A stretch of DNA of 34,681 nucleotides from Coriobacteriia bacterium (GTDB taxonomy: Bacteria; Actinomycetota; Coriobacteriia; Anaerosomatales; JAAXUF01): positions 1 through 34,681 of the forward strand of contig JAAXWY010000026.1 in NCBI GenBank assembly GCA_013334745.1, given 5' to 3'. Position 1 is the stretch's first letter. Each line of letters begins with the position of its first letter. The notes under the pieces are model-generated. The model saw only the letters and a list, made by a program, of their open reading frames with translations. It was not told the origin of the DNA and searched no databases. Of this stretch, positions 15,246 to 23,922 are shown piece by piece. The position numbers and the translations under genes are program-made.

Positions 15246-16379
15246 CTACGGGCGCAGCCGCGCGTTCCCGTCCTTGACGGTGACGCGCGTACCGCGGCCT
15301 CGCGATGTACGCTTGATTACCGATAGGATACGCGTCCGCGTCTTGCCCTTCGCCCACACGGGTCGACCGTATGGGTCGATGTGCGCGGGTCGCGCGATGA
15401 CGTTGGTCACGCCTTTCGGGCCGAGAGAGAGCGTGAGCACCATCGTGTCGTGCCCCACATCGCTTCCCGGAGAGAACACGAAGTTGCCGAGCGAGTATGC
15501 GATGAGACCCTTGCGATAGAACTCAACGCCTTCGATCACGTGCGGGTGATGGCTCAAGACGAGATCGGCTCCGGCGCGGACGGACGCACGACCAAACCGC
15601 ACCTGCTGCGACGTCGGAGTGAACCGCTTTTCGACGCCCCAGTGATACGACACGATTACGTAGTCGGCCTTCTTGTGGGCAGCGCGGATCGCCTTCTCGG
15701 CCGTCTCGAGGTGCTGTGAATACGCCGTCCCGGCGCGACCCTTCTTGGCCTTGAATGAGGATGGACCGATCTGCGAGTACGACAGGAAGGCGATTGTCGC
15801 CCCTCCCCGCTTCACGTAGGTCGCGCGGAACGCCGACTTCACGCCCGCTCCCGCGCCCGCGTGCTTGATGCCCTTGTCGTCGAGCCGATCAACCGTGTCG
15901 AGCAGGGCGCGAGCTCCATAGTCGCGCGCGTGGTTATTGCCGAGCGCAAGCAGATCGAAGCCGGCCCAGGTCAAGCCATTGATGGCCGACGGCGGTCCTT
16001 CGAAGGTGAACGTCTTTCCGGCCACGGGGCGCCCGAGATTCGAAAGGGCGCATTCGAGGTTACCGACGGTCACATCGGCCCTGGAGAGCACCGACCGCGT
16101 CGAGGTGAACGGCGCCTTGGCGCCGCTCCTCGCGATGAGCCTGCGCACAGAGGAGTCGAAACACAGGTCGCCCACGGCCGCTACGGTGATCGTGGGACGG
16201 ACCGAGGCCGTCACCGCGAGTGAGCGGACGGCCGCCAGCTCAGCCGAGACCGGCGACGCAGCACCGACCTGTGCCGCAGTTCCGGGTACCGCACCGGCGA
16301 CACCGACGATGGCGCCCCCGGCACACAGCGCGAGCGCAACGGCGATGCCTGCGACGCTCGACTCGAGTCGTTGCCTCAC
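15246..16379 (-). CDS. CapA-family (PGA_cap) metallophosphatase-like exported protein
   Basis: A 377-residue protein with an N-terminal signal or anchor helix (residues about 10-35). The catalytic-type domain has the sequence blocks of the poly-gamma-glutamate capsule protein CapA family: VGDLCFD, GNLECALS, LALGNNHARDYG, VSYHWGVE and LSHHPHVIEG. These supply the Asp, Asn and His ligands of a calcineurin-like fold. GTG at 16379 overlaps the upstream stop (GTGA), and AAGGTGG is nearby. Other capBC genes are absent, so capsule synthesis is not implied; the family also includes general cell-surface phosphoesterase-like proteins. Confidence 0.85.
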   Translation of the reverse strand: MRQRLESSVAGIAVALALCAGGAIVGVAGAVPGTAAQVGAASPVSAELAAVRSLAVTASVRPTITVAAVGDLCFDSSVRRLIARSGAKAPFTSTRSVLSRADVTVGNLECALSNLGRPVAGKTFTFEGPPSAINGLTWAGFDLLALGNNHARDYGARALLDTVDRLDDKGIKHAGAGAGVKSAFRATYVKRGGATIAFLSYSQIGPSSFKAKKGRAGTAYSQHLETAEKAIRAAHKKADYVIVSYHWGVEKRFTPTSQQVRFGRASVRAGADLVLSHHPHVIEGVEFYRKGLIAYSLGNFVFSPGSDVGHDTMVLTLSLGPKGVTNVIARPAHIDPYGRPVWAKGKTRTRILSVIKRTSRGRGTRVTVKDGNARLRP

Positions 16380-17170
16380 GGTGAGACCACCTTGCCTTCG
16401 ATGTCGAGCGTAATGGTGTGCGAGACGGGGGCGGCAGCGCCATCGGGGGTGTAGCTCCACGTGTAGCTGGTCCTGCCCTCGGTCTCGAGCGTGATGACGG
16501 GTTCGTTGAGATTGGTTGTGGCCTTGTAGATGTCGGGCTGCGTCTCACGCAACCGATTCTTGGCGACGATCACGCCGGGGTTGGTCGGCTGATTGACCGG
16601 CGCAGTCGCGCTCTGGAGCGGTGGCTCGAAGGGCGCGGTGATCGCCGTGCCGATACGCTCTGCCCACCCACCCGCGAGCAGCACCCACATCGCCGCCACG
16701 AACACCGTGACAAGCACGAGGCGAGCAGCGAAGCGGATGGCGCCCGCGGTCAAGCCGGTCTCCCGCGCAGGACGCCGAGACGAGTGCGGCCAGGCGACGA
16801 TGGTCGCTGCGATGATCTCGGCAAGTGCGACCATGAGCACGAAGGCCACGGTCCAAGCGATCACCGATCCCTCGGCGAGCTGCGGGAGGTAGACGATGCC
16901 CGCGATGAAGACCAACACGACCAGTAGCATCGCACCGAGCGTGAGCATTGCGGTGCGAGTGGTGGGCCCTTGAGAGACCCCGGCGAAGTGGCCAGCAAGT
17001 TCGAAGTCGCTGTAACTGGCCGGCCTGGCGTCGGCGGCGAGCACGGTCTCGTTGGTTGCGACCACCGATGGATCGTCGCGCCAGGAGCGCTCTGCCCCAC
17101 CGGGCGAGTCACCGCCGACCGGCTCGGGGGAATCGGGCTCGAAGTAGCCGCCACCTGTGGGTTCGTACAC
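16376..17170 (-). CDS. Hypothetical membrane protein with Pro/Gly-rich acidic N-terminus
   Basis: A 264-residue protein. The first about 75 residues are acidic and disordered-looking (YEPTGGGYFEPDSPEP). Three hydrophobic helices lie around residues 83-105, 112-135 and 155-180. A C-terminal part of about 80 residues ends with a beta-rich segment (HTITLDIEGKVVSP), probably outside the cell. GTG at 17170 with GAAGGG upstream is chosen; the frame stays open much further into the ZIP gene but without a plausible start. The stop overlaps the CapA-like start. Not recognised; co-translation suggests an envelope role. Confidence 0.65.
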   Translation of the reverse strand: MYEPTGGGYFEPDSPEPVGGDSPGGAERSWRDDPSVVATNETVLAADARPASYSDFELAGHFAGVSQGPTTRTAMLTLGAMLLVVLVFIAGIVYLPQLAEGSVIAWTVAFVLMVALAEIIAATIVAWPHSSRRPARETGLTAGAIRFAARLVLVTVFVAAMWVLLAGGWAERIGTAITAPFEPPLQSATAPVNQPTNPGVIVAKNRLRETQPDIYKATTNLNEPVITLETEGRTSYTWSYTPDGAAAPVSHTITLDIEGKVVSP

Positions 17171-17244
17171 GGAGCCGCCCTTCTCGGGAGTGCCACTGCC
17201 TGAAGTATCCGCAATCCCGCGACCTGCGGCAAACACGTGAGGCG

Positions 17245-18048
17245 CTAGGAGAGTGCGAGGTCGAGCACGGTCATCAGCGTGAAGCCGACGATGGAGGCGA
17301 GAACTGCGGCGTCCGCATGGCCCGACCGCTGGCACTCGGGGATGAGCTCCTCGATGACGACGTAGACCATCGCACCGGCGGCGAAGGCGAGCGCGTAGGG
17401 CAGCAGCGCCGTCGAGAGCGACACGAGCAAAGCGCCTGCGACAGCCGCGAACGGCTCGACGGCGCCGGTCATCTGCCCGAGGAAGAAGCCGCGGCGGCGA
17501 GAGGCGCCTTCGCGGTAGAGCATCATCGAGACGGCGAGTCCTTCGGGCAGGTTCTGCAGCCCGAGCCCCAGGCCAAGCGCGATCGCCGCCCCCACGCTCG
17601 CATGCGAGACGCCGGCTCCCGCAGCACCGGCCGCGACGCCGATGGCAAGACCCTCGGGGATGTGGTGCAGCGTGATTGCAAGCACGAGCAGAGTCGAGCG
17701 GCGCCATGTGGTGGTGATGCCCTCGTGGATCTGGACGCCCGGCATCAGTGAGTGGATGTGGGGCATGACCTTGTCCAGGCCCCACAGCGTCAGTCCGCCC
17801 ACGGCGAAGCCGAGCGAGGTGGGCAGCCAGACGAGCCCGCCTCGATCGCGCGCGATCGCCACCGACGGCGCGAGCAGCGACCAGAAGCTCGCGGCGAGCA
17901 TGACGCCGGCCGAGAAGCCGAGCAGCACGTCCATCCACCGCGCGGACGGATTGCGGTGCAGGAAGACGCCGGCAGCGCCCACCGCGGTCATGAGATAGGT
18001 GAAGAGCCCCGTGAGGGCCGCGAGAACGAGTGGGTTCGTGTAGTCCAT
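17245..18048 (-). CDS. ZIP family divalent metal transporter
   Basis: A 267-residue, roughly eight-helix protein that would import Zn2+ or other divalent metals. The two ZIP motifs are TLHHIPEGLAIG (H128, H129, E132) in helix IV and LQNLPEGLAVS in helix V, which form the binuclear metal site. A His-containing loop (MPHIHSLMPGVQIHEG) lies before them. The layout resembles ZupT/GufA types. The ATG at 18048 has no strong ribosome binding site; it lies 30 bases after the gatB stop, so it is probably co-transcribed with gatB. Confidence 0.9.
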   Translation of the reverse strand: MDYTNPLVLAALTGLFTYLMTAVGAAGVFLHRNPSARWMDVLLGFSAGVMLAASFWSLLAPSVAIARDRGGLVWLPTSLGFAVGGLTLWGLDKVMPHIHSLMPGVQIHEGITTTWRRSTLLVLAITLHHIPEGLAIGVAAGAAGAGVSHASVGAAIALGLGLGLQNLPEGLAVSMMLYREGASRRRGFFLGQMTGAVEPFAAVAGALLVSLSTALLPYALAFAAGAMVYVVIEELIPECQRSGHADAAVLASIVGFTLMTVLDLALS

Positions 18049-18078
18049 GGGCTTGAGGATAGCGCAGGCGCGACCGAC

Positions 18079-19641
18079 TTATGCGTCCAGCTTGCTCCTG
18101 AGCACCTCATTGACGACGGCAGGATTGGCCTGGCCGCCCATCTCGCGCATGACCTGCCCCACGAACCAGCCGATGAGCCCGGTCTTGCCGCCGCGGTACT
18201 CGGCTACCTGGCCGGGGTTGTCGGCGACGATACGGTCGACGATGGCCTCGATGGCTCCGGCGTCGCTGACCTGCCGCATCCCCTTGAGCTCGACGATGGC
18301 GCCGGGCGCATCCCCGGACTCCGCCATCTCGGCGAAGACCTCCTTGGCTTGCTTGCCGCTGATGGTGCCGTCCTCGACGAGCGCGACGAGCTCGGCGACG
18401 ATGCCGGGCACGATCTTGCTGTCGACGACGGTGATGCCGGCCGCATTCAGATACGCCGACAGGTCACCTAGCATCACGTTGCTGATCGCCTTGGCGCGCT
18501 CGGGACCCGCGATGGTGACCGCCGACTCGAAGAACTCCGCGAGGTCGAAGTCGCCGGTCAGGACCGTCGCGTCGTGGGTCGGCAGACCGTACTCTGCGCA
18601 GAAACGGGCGTGCTTGGCGTCGGGGAGCTCGGGCAGACGCTCGCGAACACCGGCGATGAACTCCTCGGAGAACTCGAAGGGGACCATGTCGGGCTCGGGG
18701 AAGTAGCGGTAGTCATGCGCCTCTTCCTTGCTTCGCAGCGAGCTCGTGCGCTTGGCGCCCACGTCGTAGTGGCGCGTCTCTTGCACAACCGCACCGCCGC
18801 TCTCCACGAGTTCGACCTGCCGGATGATCTCGGCGACGAGACCGTCGTGCAGTGCCTTGAAGCTGTTCATGTTCTTCAGCTCGGCTTTGGTACCCAGCTC
18901 GGTCTCGCCGCGCGGACGAATCGACACGTTCGCGTCGACGCGCATCGAGCCCTCCTCCATGTTGCAGTCGGAGATGCCGAGCGACAGCCAGATGAGCCGC
19001 AGCTTCTGAGCGAAGCGGCGCGCCTCCTCAGGAGTGCGGATATCGGGCTCGGTCACGAGCTCGATGAGCGGCGTGCCCGCACGGTTGAAGTCGACGAGCG
19101 AGTGCGTGGCGCCGCTGATGCGACCCTCGCTGCCTCCGACGTGCACCATCTTGCCGGTGTCCTCTTCGAGGTGGATGCGGGTGATGCCGATGCGGGCGCG
19201 ATAACCGCCGTCACACCCGAAGACCTCGATGTTGTCCGGCGCGTTGTCGAGATCGCAGCGCTCGGAGACCAGCGGGCCGTCCACCTCGACATCGACGTGG
19301 CCGTCAGCACAAAACGGCAGGTCGTACTGGGAGATCTGGTAGTCCTTGGGCATGTCGGGATAGAAGTACTGCTTGCGGTGGAACTGGCTCCACCGCGCGA
19401 TCTCGCAGTTGGTGGCAAGGCCGCAGAGCACCGTTGACTCGATGGCGGCCTTGTTGGGGACCGGGAGCGCGCCCGGCAGGCCGAGGCACACGGGACACAC
19501 GCGGGTGTTGGGCTCGCCGCCGAACGCCACGGGGCAACCGCAGAACATCTTGGTGTGTAGCGCCGTCAGTTCCGTGTGTATCTCGAGTCCGATAACGGCT
19601 TCCCAGGTCTTTAGAACCTCGAGCAGGCGGTCCTTGGCCAC
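18079..19641 (-). CDS. gatB: Asp-tRNA(Asn)/Glu-tRNA(Gln) amidotransferase subunit B
   Basis: A 520-residue protein. GatB is the kinase subunit of GatCAB, which converts mischarged Glu-tRNA(Gln) or Asp-tRNA(Asn) using ammonia supplied by GatA. The opening WEAVIGLEIHTEL, the zinc-binding cysteines C34, C36, C49 and C52 (FCGCP and CPVCLG), YFYPDMPKDYQISQYD and RAGTPLIELVTEPD are diagnostic. The C-terminal helical domain ends VNEVLRSKLDA. GTG at 19641 follows AAGGAG at six bases; the open frame to 19728 adds residues not seen in the family. Unusually, it is not next to gatC and gatA, which lie 5.5 kb to the right on the same strand. Confidence 0.96.
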   Translation of the reverse strand: MAKDRLLEVLKTWEAVIGLEIHTELTALHTKMFCGCPVAFGGEPNTRVCPVCLGLPGALPVPNKAAIESTVLCGLATNCEIARWSQFHRKQYFYPDMPKDYQISQYDLPFCADGHVDVEVDGPLVSERCDLDNAPDNIEVFGCDGGYRARIGITRIHLEEDTGKMVHVGGSEGRISGATHSLVDFNRAGTPLIELVTEPDIRTPEEARRFAQKLRLIWLSLGISDCNMEEGSMRVDANVSIRPRGETELGTKAELKNMNSFKALHDGLVAEIIRQVELVESGGAVVQETRHYDVGAKRTSSLRSKEEAHDYRYFPEPDMVPFEFSEEFIAGVRERLPELPDAKHARFCAEYGLPTHDATVLTGDFDLAEFFESAVTIAGPERAKAISNVMLGDLSAYLNAAGITVVDSKIVPGIVAELVALVEDGTISGKQAKEVFAEMAESGDAPGAIVELKGMRQVSDAGAIEAIVDRIVADNPGQVAEYRGGKTGLIGWFVGQVMREMGGQANPAVVNEVLRSKLDA

Positions 19642-19767
19642 GTGTGGCTCCTTCTCGTACGAGCGTCGGCGCATGGTCCCGCTCGTGTGAGCAGGCGTGC
19701 GCGCGGTGGGGTCGAATGACGTGCGCATCCGATTCTACCAAGAGGAGCGCCACACGCAGCGATGAGC

Positions 19768-19775
19768 GGGTATAC
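19768..19775 (+). promoter_or_regulatory. GGGTATAC promoter-like element upstream of the solenoid protein
   Basis: It lies in the 211-base gap between divergent gatB and the gene at 19853, 77 bases before that start. Followed by ATACAGT, a possible alternative -10. Same core as the sites at 2960, 4074, 21729 and 31774. The rest of the gap shows no gene or strong hairpin. Confidence 0.45.
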
Positions 19776-19852
19776 ATACAGTGAGGCTGACGCGCACCGC
19801 TCGTCGCGCGCCGGCTTCGCGCACATACGACAGCCTGTTGGGAGGCCCTACC

Positions 19853-20494
19853 ATGGCACTTGACGAAACCATGACAGCCGAGACGCCCGTCGCTGTCGAG
19901 CAGCCGCCGGTCGTGGCATCGCACGTCTCCGGAACGCTCGAGGCCACGAAGATCCAGGCGAGCCTGAGCGCCGTCGCAAGCGCTCACGCCGAGGAGTTCG
20001 AAGCGGTGGGCAGTGCCGTCGGCTTCGTGTCGGCGGGCGGCAACGCGACCATCACCGCATCGGCGACACCGATCGTGCACGCGAAGGGCGACATCAACAT
20101 TCGCCAGTCCTACACCAGCGCAGTCATCGCCGGGGGCGACCTCGAGATCTCACAAGCGGTCGCCCCGATCATCGTCGGCAAGCAACTGTCGATCGAGCAA
20201 GGCGGCGGCGTCGTACTTCTCGCCGGAGATGCGCAGGTCAGCAAGGGATTCGTCGGCGTGTTGCTCGCGCCCAAGGCGACCCTGTCCGACGACACCAAGG
20301 TGCTGTTGTCGACCAAGGCTGCGCTCATCATCGCGGCTGCGATCTTCGGCGGCTTCGCGCTCGTCGTGGTCGTGCTGGTGCTCGGCGCACGACGGGTCAT
20401 GAGCTGGCGCCCGGGGATCAACCTGCCCGCGCTGCCGGACATGCCCGACTTCGCGGCGCTCGCCGAGCGCTTCCGCCACCGGAATGCAGCGTGA
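19853..20494 (+). CDS. Membrane-anchored beta-solenoid (bactofilin-like) protein
   Basis: A 213-residue protein. After a 50-residue polar N-terminus, residues 55-150 contain about six short repeats of 15-18 residues, each with a Gly turn and alternating hydrophobics (for example SAVIAGGDLEIS and PIIVGKQLSIE). This pattern predicts a beta-helix like bactofilins or related polymer-forming proteins. One membrane helix follows (156-178) and a basic Pro-rich tail. The ATG at 19853 has GGGAGG upstream. The stop is 8 bases before the rocD start, or overlaps an alternative start. Function unknown; a structural or scaffold role is inferred. Confidence 0.75.
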   Translation: MALDETMTAETPVAVEQPPVVASHVSGTLEATKIQASLSAVASAHAEEFEAVGSAVGFVSAGGNATITASATPIVHAKGDINIRQSYTSAVIAGGDLEISQAVAPIIVGKQLSIEQGGGVVLLAGDAQVSKGFVGVLLAPKATLSDDTKVLLSTKAALIIAAAIFGGFALVVVVLVLGARRVMSWRPGINLPALPDMPDFAALAERFRHRNAA

Positions 20495-20501
20495 GCCGCA
20501 C

Positions 20502-21728
20502 ATGGTGACGCCGGCGAGGACCGATGAAGGGCTCATGGCGCTCGAGAACACGTTCGGAGCGCCCAACTACCATCCCCTACCGATCGTGGCCGCGTCCGCG
20601 CTCGGCGCCTGGGTGACCGACGTCAACGGGAAGCGCTACCTCGACTTCCTGTCGGCCTACTCGGCGCTGAACTTCGGCCACCGGCACCCAGCGCTGATCG
20701 CCGCCGCCCACACAGCTCTCGACACACTCACGCTCACGTCGCGTGCGATGCGCAACGATCAGCTCGGGCCGTTCCTCTCGCAGTTGTGTATGGCGACCGG
20801 CACCGAGATGGCCCTGCCGATGAACACCGGTGCGGAGGCCGTCGAGACCGCACTGAAGGCCGCCCGCAAGTGGGGCTATGACGTGCGCGGGGTGATTCCC
20901 GGTCGCGCCAAGGTCGTCGTGTGCGCGAACAACTTCCACGGCCGTACGACCACCATCGTCAGCTTCTCGACCGACCCCTCGGCACGCGACGGATTCGGGC
21001 CGTTCACGCCGGGCTTCATCGCGATTCCGTACGGTGACGCTGAGGCACTCGCACGCGTGCTTGCCGATGAGCCTGACGTCGTCGCGTTCCTCGTCGAGCC
21101 GGTTCAGGGCGAAGCCGGTGTCATCGTGCCGCCCGCGGGCTATCTCACGAGCGTTCGTGAGCTGTGCACCGAGCACCGCGTGCTCCTGATCGCCGACGAG
21201 ATCCAGTCCGGCTTCGGCCGCACGGGGGCCTCTTTCGCGTGCGATCTCGAGCATGTGTCGCCCGACCTGTACTGCCTGGGGAAGGCGCTCGGCGGCGGCA
21301 TCGTCGCGCTCTCAGCGGTTGCAGGCAGCCGAGAGGTTCTCGGCGTGCTGACCGCGGGCACCCACGGATCGACGTTCGGCGGCAATCCGTTAGCCTGCGC
21401 GATCGGACGCGAAGTGCTCGACCTGCTCATGACCGGTGAGTGCCAGGAGCGCTCGCGTACGTTGGGGCAGCACATGATGGCGCGGCTGCGCGCTGAGGCC
21501 CCGAGCATCGTGCGTGAAGTGCGTGGAGTCGGCCTGTGGGCCGGCGTCGAGCTCAAGCCCGGTGCTGCCCCGGCGCGCGCCTATTGCGAGCGGTTGCTCG
21601 AGCGCGGCATCATCGTCAAGGACACGCACGTGACGACGCTGAGACTCGCTCCCCCGCTTGTAATCGAGGAAACTGACCTTGATGACGCGCTGGACACGAT
21701 TCTTGGCGTGCTCACAGAGGGCGTGTAA
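20502..21728 (+). CDS. rocD: Ornithine aminotransferase
   Basis: A 408-residue class III PLP-dependent enzyme converting ornithine plus 2-oxoglutarate to glutamate semialdehyde plus glutamate. The opening LENTFGAPNYHPLPIV and FLSAYSALNFGHRHP are characteristic of RocD. PLP-site residues are D232 (ADEIQSGFGRTG) and the Schiff-base lysine K261 (CLGKALGGG). Full family length. The start is uncertain: 20502 is chosen, 20484 overlaps the previous gene, and neither has a strong ribosome binding site. With carbamate kinase elsewhere in the window it fits arginine/ornithine catabolism. 4-aminobutyrate or acetylornithine aminotransferase are less likely given the N-terminal signature. Confidence 0.9.
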   Translation: MVTPARTDEGLMALENTFGAPNYHPLPIVAASALGAWVTDVNGKRYLDFLSAYSALNFGHRHPALIAAAHTALDTLTLTSRAMRNDQLGPFLSQLCMATGTEMALPMNTGAEAVETALKAARKWGYDVRGVIPGRAKVVVCANNFHGRTTTIVSFSTDPSARDGFGPFTPGFIAIPYGDAEALARVLADEPDVVAFLVEPVQGEAGVIVPPAGYLTSVRELCTEHRVLLIADEIQSGFGRTGASFACDLEHVSPDLYCLGKALGGGIVALSAVAGSREVLGVLTAGTHGSTFGGNPLACAIGREVLDLLMTGECQERSRTLGQHMMARLRAEAPSIVREVRGVGLWAGVELKPGAAPARAYCERLLERGIIVKDTHVTTLRLAPPLVIEETDLDDALDTILGVLTEGV

Positions 21729-21736
21729 GGGTATAC
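21729..21736 (+). promoter_or_regulatory. GGGTATAC promoter-like element upstream of the phasin-like gene
   Basis: It starts at the base after the rocD stop codon and lies 42 bases before the phasin-like ATG, giving the shortest spacing of the five copies. Followed by TGTACTGT, which could serve as an alternative -10. It suggests that the phasin-like gene and ubiB can be transcribed apart from rocD. Confidence 0.45.
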
Positions 21737-21778
21737 CTGTACTGTGCCTGGCAATTGAAGTGAAACTGGGAGGATCTC

Positions 21779-22162
21779 ATGGCTGACGAGAAGAAGACCG
21801 AGGTACCGTTCGACCCCGCCGGCCTGATGGAGAAGGCGTTCCTGATGGGGGTTGGCGTTCTCGACGTTTCGCGCGAGAAGGCCGAGGGTTTCGCAGCAGA
21901 GCTCATCGAGCGCGGCAAGATGTCGCAGTCCGAGGCCAAGAAGGTCGCCGACAAGGTATCCGAGATGGCTGAGACGCAGCAGGAAGCCGTTCGCAAGACG
22001 GTCGAGACGGAGACCGCCAAGGTGATGAAGACCTCCGGCGTCGCCACCAAAAACGAGGTTGACGAGCTCAAGGCGCAGATCGCCGAGCTCAAGGCGATGC
22101 TCGCAAGCCAGGGTGCCACCGTGCCGAAGCCGGCTGACGCCGACGACGGCGCAAGCGCCTAG
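21779..22162 (+). CDS. Phasin-like coiled-coil protein
   Basis: A 127-residue protein. The N-terminal half has an amphipathic helix (DPAGLMEKAFLMGVGVLDVSREKAEGFA cut by Gly, residues 12-39) typical of PhaI/phasin-like proteins. A charged helix and a C-terminal coiled coil with leucine heptads (EVDELKAQIAELKAML) follow, then a Pro/Ala tail. GGGAGG precedes the ATG. It lies 26 bases before the UbiB-type kinase, and such pairing of small phasin-like proteins with ABC1 kinases recurs in bacteria as far as I recall. No polyhydroxyalkanoate synthase is in the window, so granule binding is not implied. Confidence 0.75.
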   Translation: MADEKKTEVPFDPAGLMEKAFLMGVGVLDVSREKAEGFAAELIERGKMSQSEAKKVADKVSEMAETQQEAVRKTVETETAKVMKTSGVATKNEVDELKAQIAELKAMLASQGATVPKPADADDGASA

Positions 22163-22188
22163 CGCGCCCGACACGGCGCCCACACAGG

Positions 22189-23844
22189 ATGCCCCCCTAT
22201 AAGCACCTCGAGCGGTACCGACAGATCGTCGGGATACTCGCCGATGAGGGCTTCGACGATATGCTCGACATCACCGGCCTGCGCCGATTCCAGCCGGTGC
22301 ATCGTCGTCTGCGCCCTGAGCACGACACGCGCCAGCCAATCGGACTGAGGCTCCGGCATACGCTCGAACGGCTCGGCCCCACCTTCGTCAAGCTCGGTCA
22401 GGTCGCTTCCACGCGTCCCGACCTGATTCCTGACGACATCATCGAAGAGCTGCGCTGCCTGCAAGACGATGTGGCGGCGTTCCCGGACGCGGAAGCGTTC
22501 GCGCTCATCGAGGCCGAACTCGGCGGAACGATCGACGACGTCTTCCTCGAGTTTGAGCGCACGCCGATGGCCGCGGCCTCGCTGGGACAGGTCTACCGCG
22601 CGACGCTGCCCGACGGCACCGACGTCGTCGTCAAGGTGCAGCGGCCCAATGTCGAGGAGACGGTCTCGGTCGACCTGGACATTCTGCTGACGCAGGCTCG
22701 TTTCGTGGCGCAGCACTCCGAGTTCGGCGCGCGCTACGACGTCGTCGGCATCACGCGCGAGTTCGCCGAGGCGGTGCGAGGCGAACTCGACTACCACGCG
22801 GAGGGGGCCAACGCCGAGCGGCTCGGACAGATGTTCGCCGACGACGAGACGGTCGCCTTCCCCACGGTCTTCTGGGAGTTCTCGACCAAGCGCGTGCTCA
22901 CCCTCGAGCGGCTCGACGGGCTGCCGTTCAACCGCCCGGAAGCGCTTTCCGAGGCCGGAATGGACCGAGCGCAGCTCGCACAGCGAGGCATCTACTGCTA
23001 CCTCGAGCAGATCTTCGTGCACGGCTTCTACCACGCCGACCCGCATCCGGGGAACCTGCTGGCGCTCGAGGACGGGCGCGTCGCCTTCACCGACTTCGGG
23101 CGATGCGGCACCATCTCGAAGGTGGGCCGCGATCAGCTTGCAGACCTGTTCATGGCGATTGTCGATGACGATGTGCCCCTCGCCGTGGACACGCTGTTCA
23201 CGGCTGCCGGAAGCCCCGGTGAGATCGACGTCGCCGAACTCGAGCGCGAGGTCAGCCGCCTGATCACCAAGTACTACAACAAGTCGCTCGACCAGATTCG
23301 TATGGGCGACCTGATCAACGAGGTGATGGCGCTCGTCCGCAACCACCATCTCATGCTCTCAAGCGAGCTCGCGATGCTCATGACGACGCTCGTGGTCCTC
23401 GAGGGTCTGGGCCGGTTGCTCGACCCGAACTTCGACTTCGTGGCGGTGACCGAACCCTTCGCCCGCAAGCTGACAGCCGCACGCCTCGAGCCGGCAGCGC
23501 TGTCGCGCACGTTCGTGCAGACGCTGCGACGCTTCGTCAACATCGGTCAGGACCTGCCCGAGACACTCACGCGGTTCCTTCGGCGCGCAGGTCAGGGCGA
23601 GTTCCGCATCGCGGTGCACCCTACCGGGTTCGACCCGATCATGAAGCGCTTCGAGGAGACGGCAAACCGCCTTGCGTTCGCGCTCGTCGTCTCGGCGTTC
23701 GTCATCGGGCTGTCGTTCATCCTCGCTCGGACGGAGTTGCCAGTCGCCTTCATCTGGGTCGCGCGCATCGCGTGGGCTGCTGCGGTGGGAGTGGGCAGCT
23801 GGTTCTTCATCTCGGCGATCAACGCGCGCTACCGAAACAAGTAG
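22189..23844 (+). CDS. UbiB/ABC1/AarF family atypical kinase
   Basis: A 551-residue membrane-associated protein. The family motifs are all present: KLGQ (K68-Q71), the Ala-rich loop AAASLGQ (128-134), the lysine in VVVKVQRP (K149), HADPHPGN from H282 and TDFG near residue 302. Two hydrophobic helices close the C-terminus. UbiB/COQ8 proteins are ATPases that support quinone biosynthesis or lipid transport; in a menaquinone user the substrate is unclear. The ATG at 22189 has only a weak upstream site. Downstream lies a strong terminator, so it ends the rightward block. Confidence 0.92.
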   Translation: MPPYKHLERYRQIVGILADEGFDDMLDITGLRRFQPVHRRLRPEHDTRQPIGLRLRHTLERLGPTFVKLGQVASTRPDLIPDDIIEELRCLQDDVAAFPDAEAFALIEAELGGTIDDVFLEFERTPMAAASLGQVYRATLPDGTDVVVKVQRPNVEETVSVDLDILLTQARFVAQHSEFGARYDVVGITREFAEAVRGELDYHAEGANAERLGQMFADDETVAFPTVFWEFSTKRVLTLERLDGLPFNRPEALSEAGMDRAQLAQRGIYCYLEQIFVHGFYHADPHPGNLLALEDGRVAFTDFGRCGTISKVGRDQLADLFMAIVDDDVPLAVDTLFTAAGSPGEIDVAELEREVSRLITKYYNKSLDQIRMGDLINEVMALVRNHHLMLSSELAMLMTTLVVLEGLGRLLDPNFDFVAVTEPFARKLTAARLEPAALSRTFVQTLRRFVNIGQDLPETLTRFLRRAGQGEFRIAVHPTGFDPIMKRFEETANRLAFALVVSAFVIGLSFILARTELPVAFIWVARIAWAAAVGVGSWFFISAINARYRNK

Positions 23845-23865
23845 CTGCGATTCAAAGTCACAAGC

Positions 23866-23905
23866 GAAGGGCGCCGACCGCGTGGTCGACGCCCTTTCTG
23901 TTTGC
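23866..23905 (+). terminator. Rho-independent terminator after the UbiB gene
   Basis: AAGGGCGCCGACC (23867-23879) pairs with GGTCGACGCCCTT (23884-23896) with one mismatch, followed by TCTGTTT. It lies between the convergent genes ending at 23844 and 23923. Confidence 0.85.
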
Positions 23906-23922
23906 TGAGTCGTGAGCGTCCT

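Noticed and set aside
17171-17938. N-terminal extension of the membrane protein at 16376
   Set aside because: It overlaps the ZIP transporter gene in another frame and lacks a start with a ribosome site.
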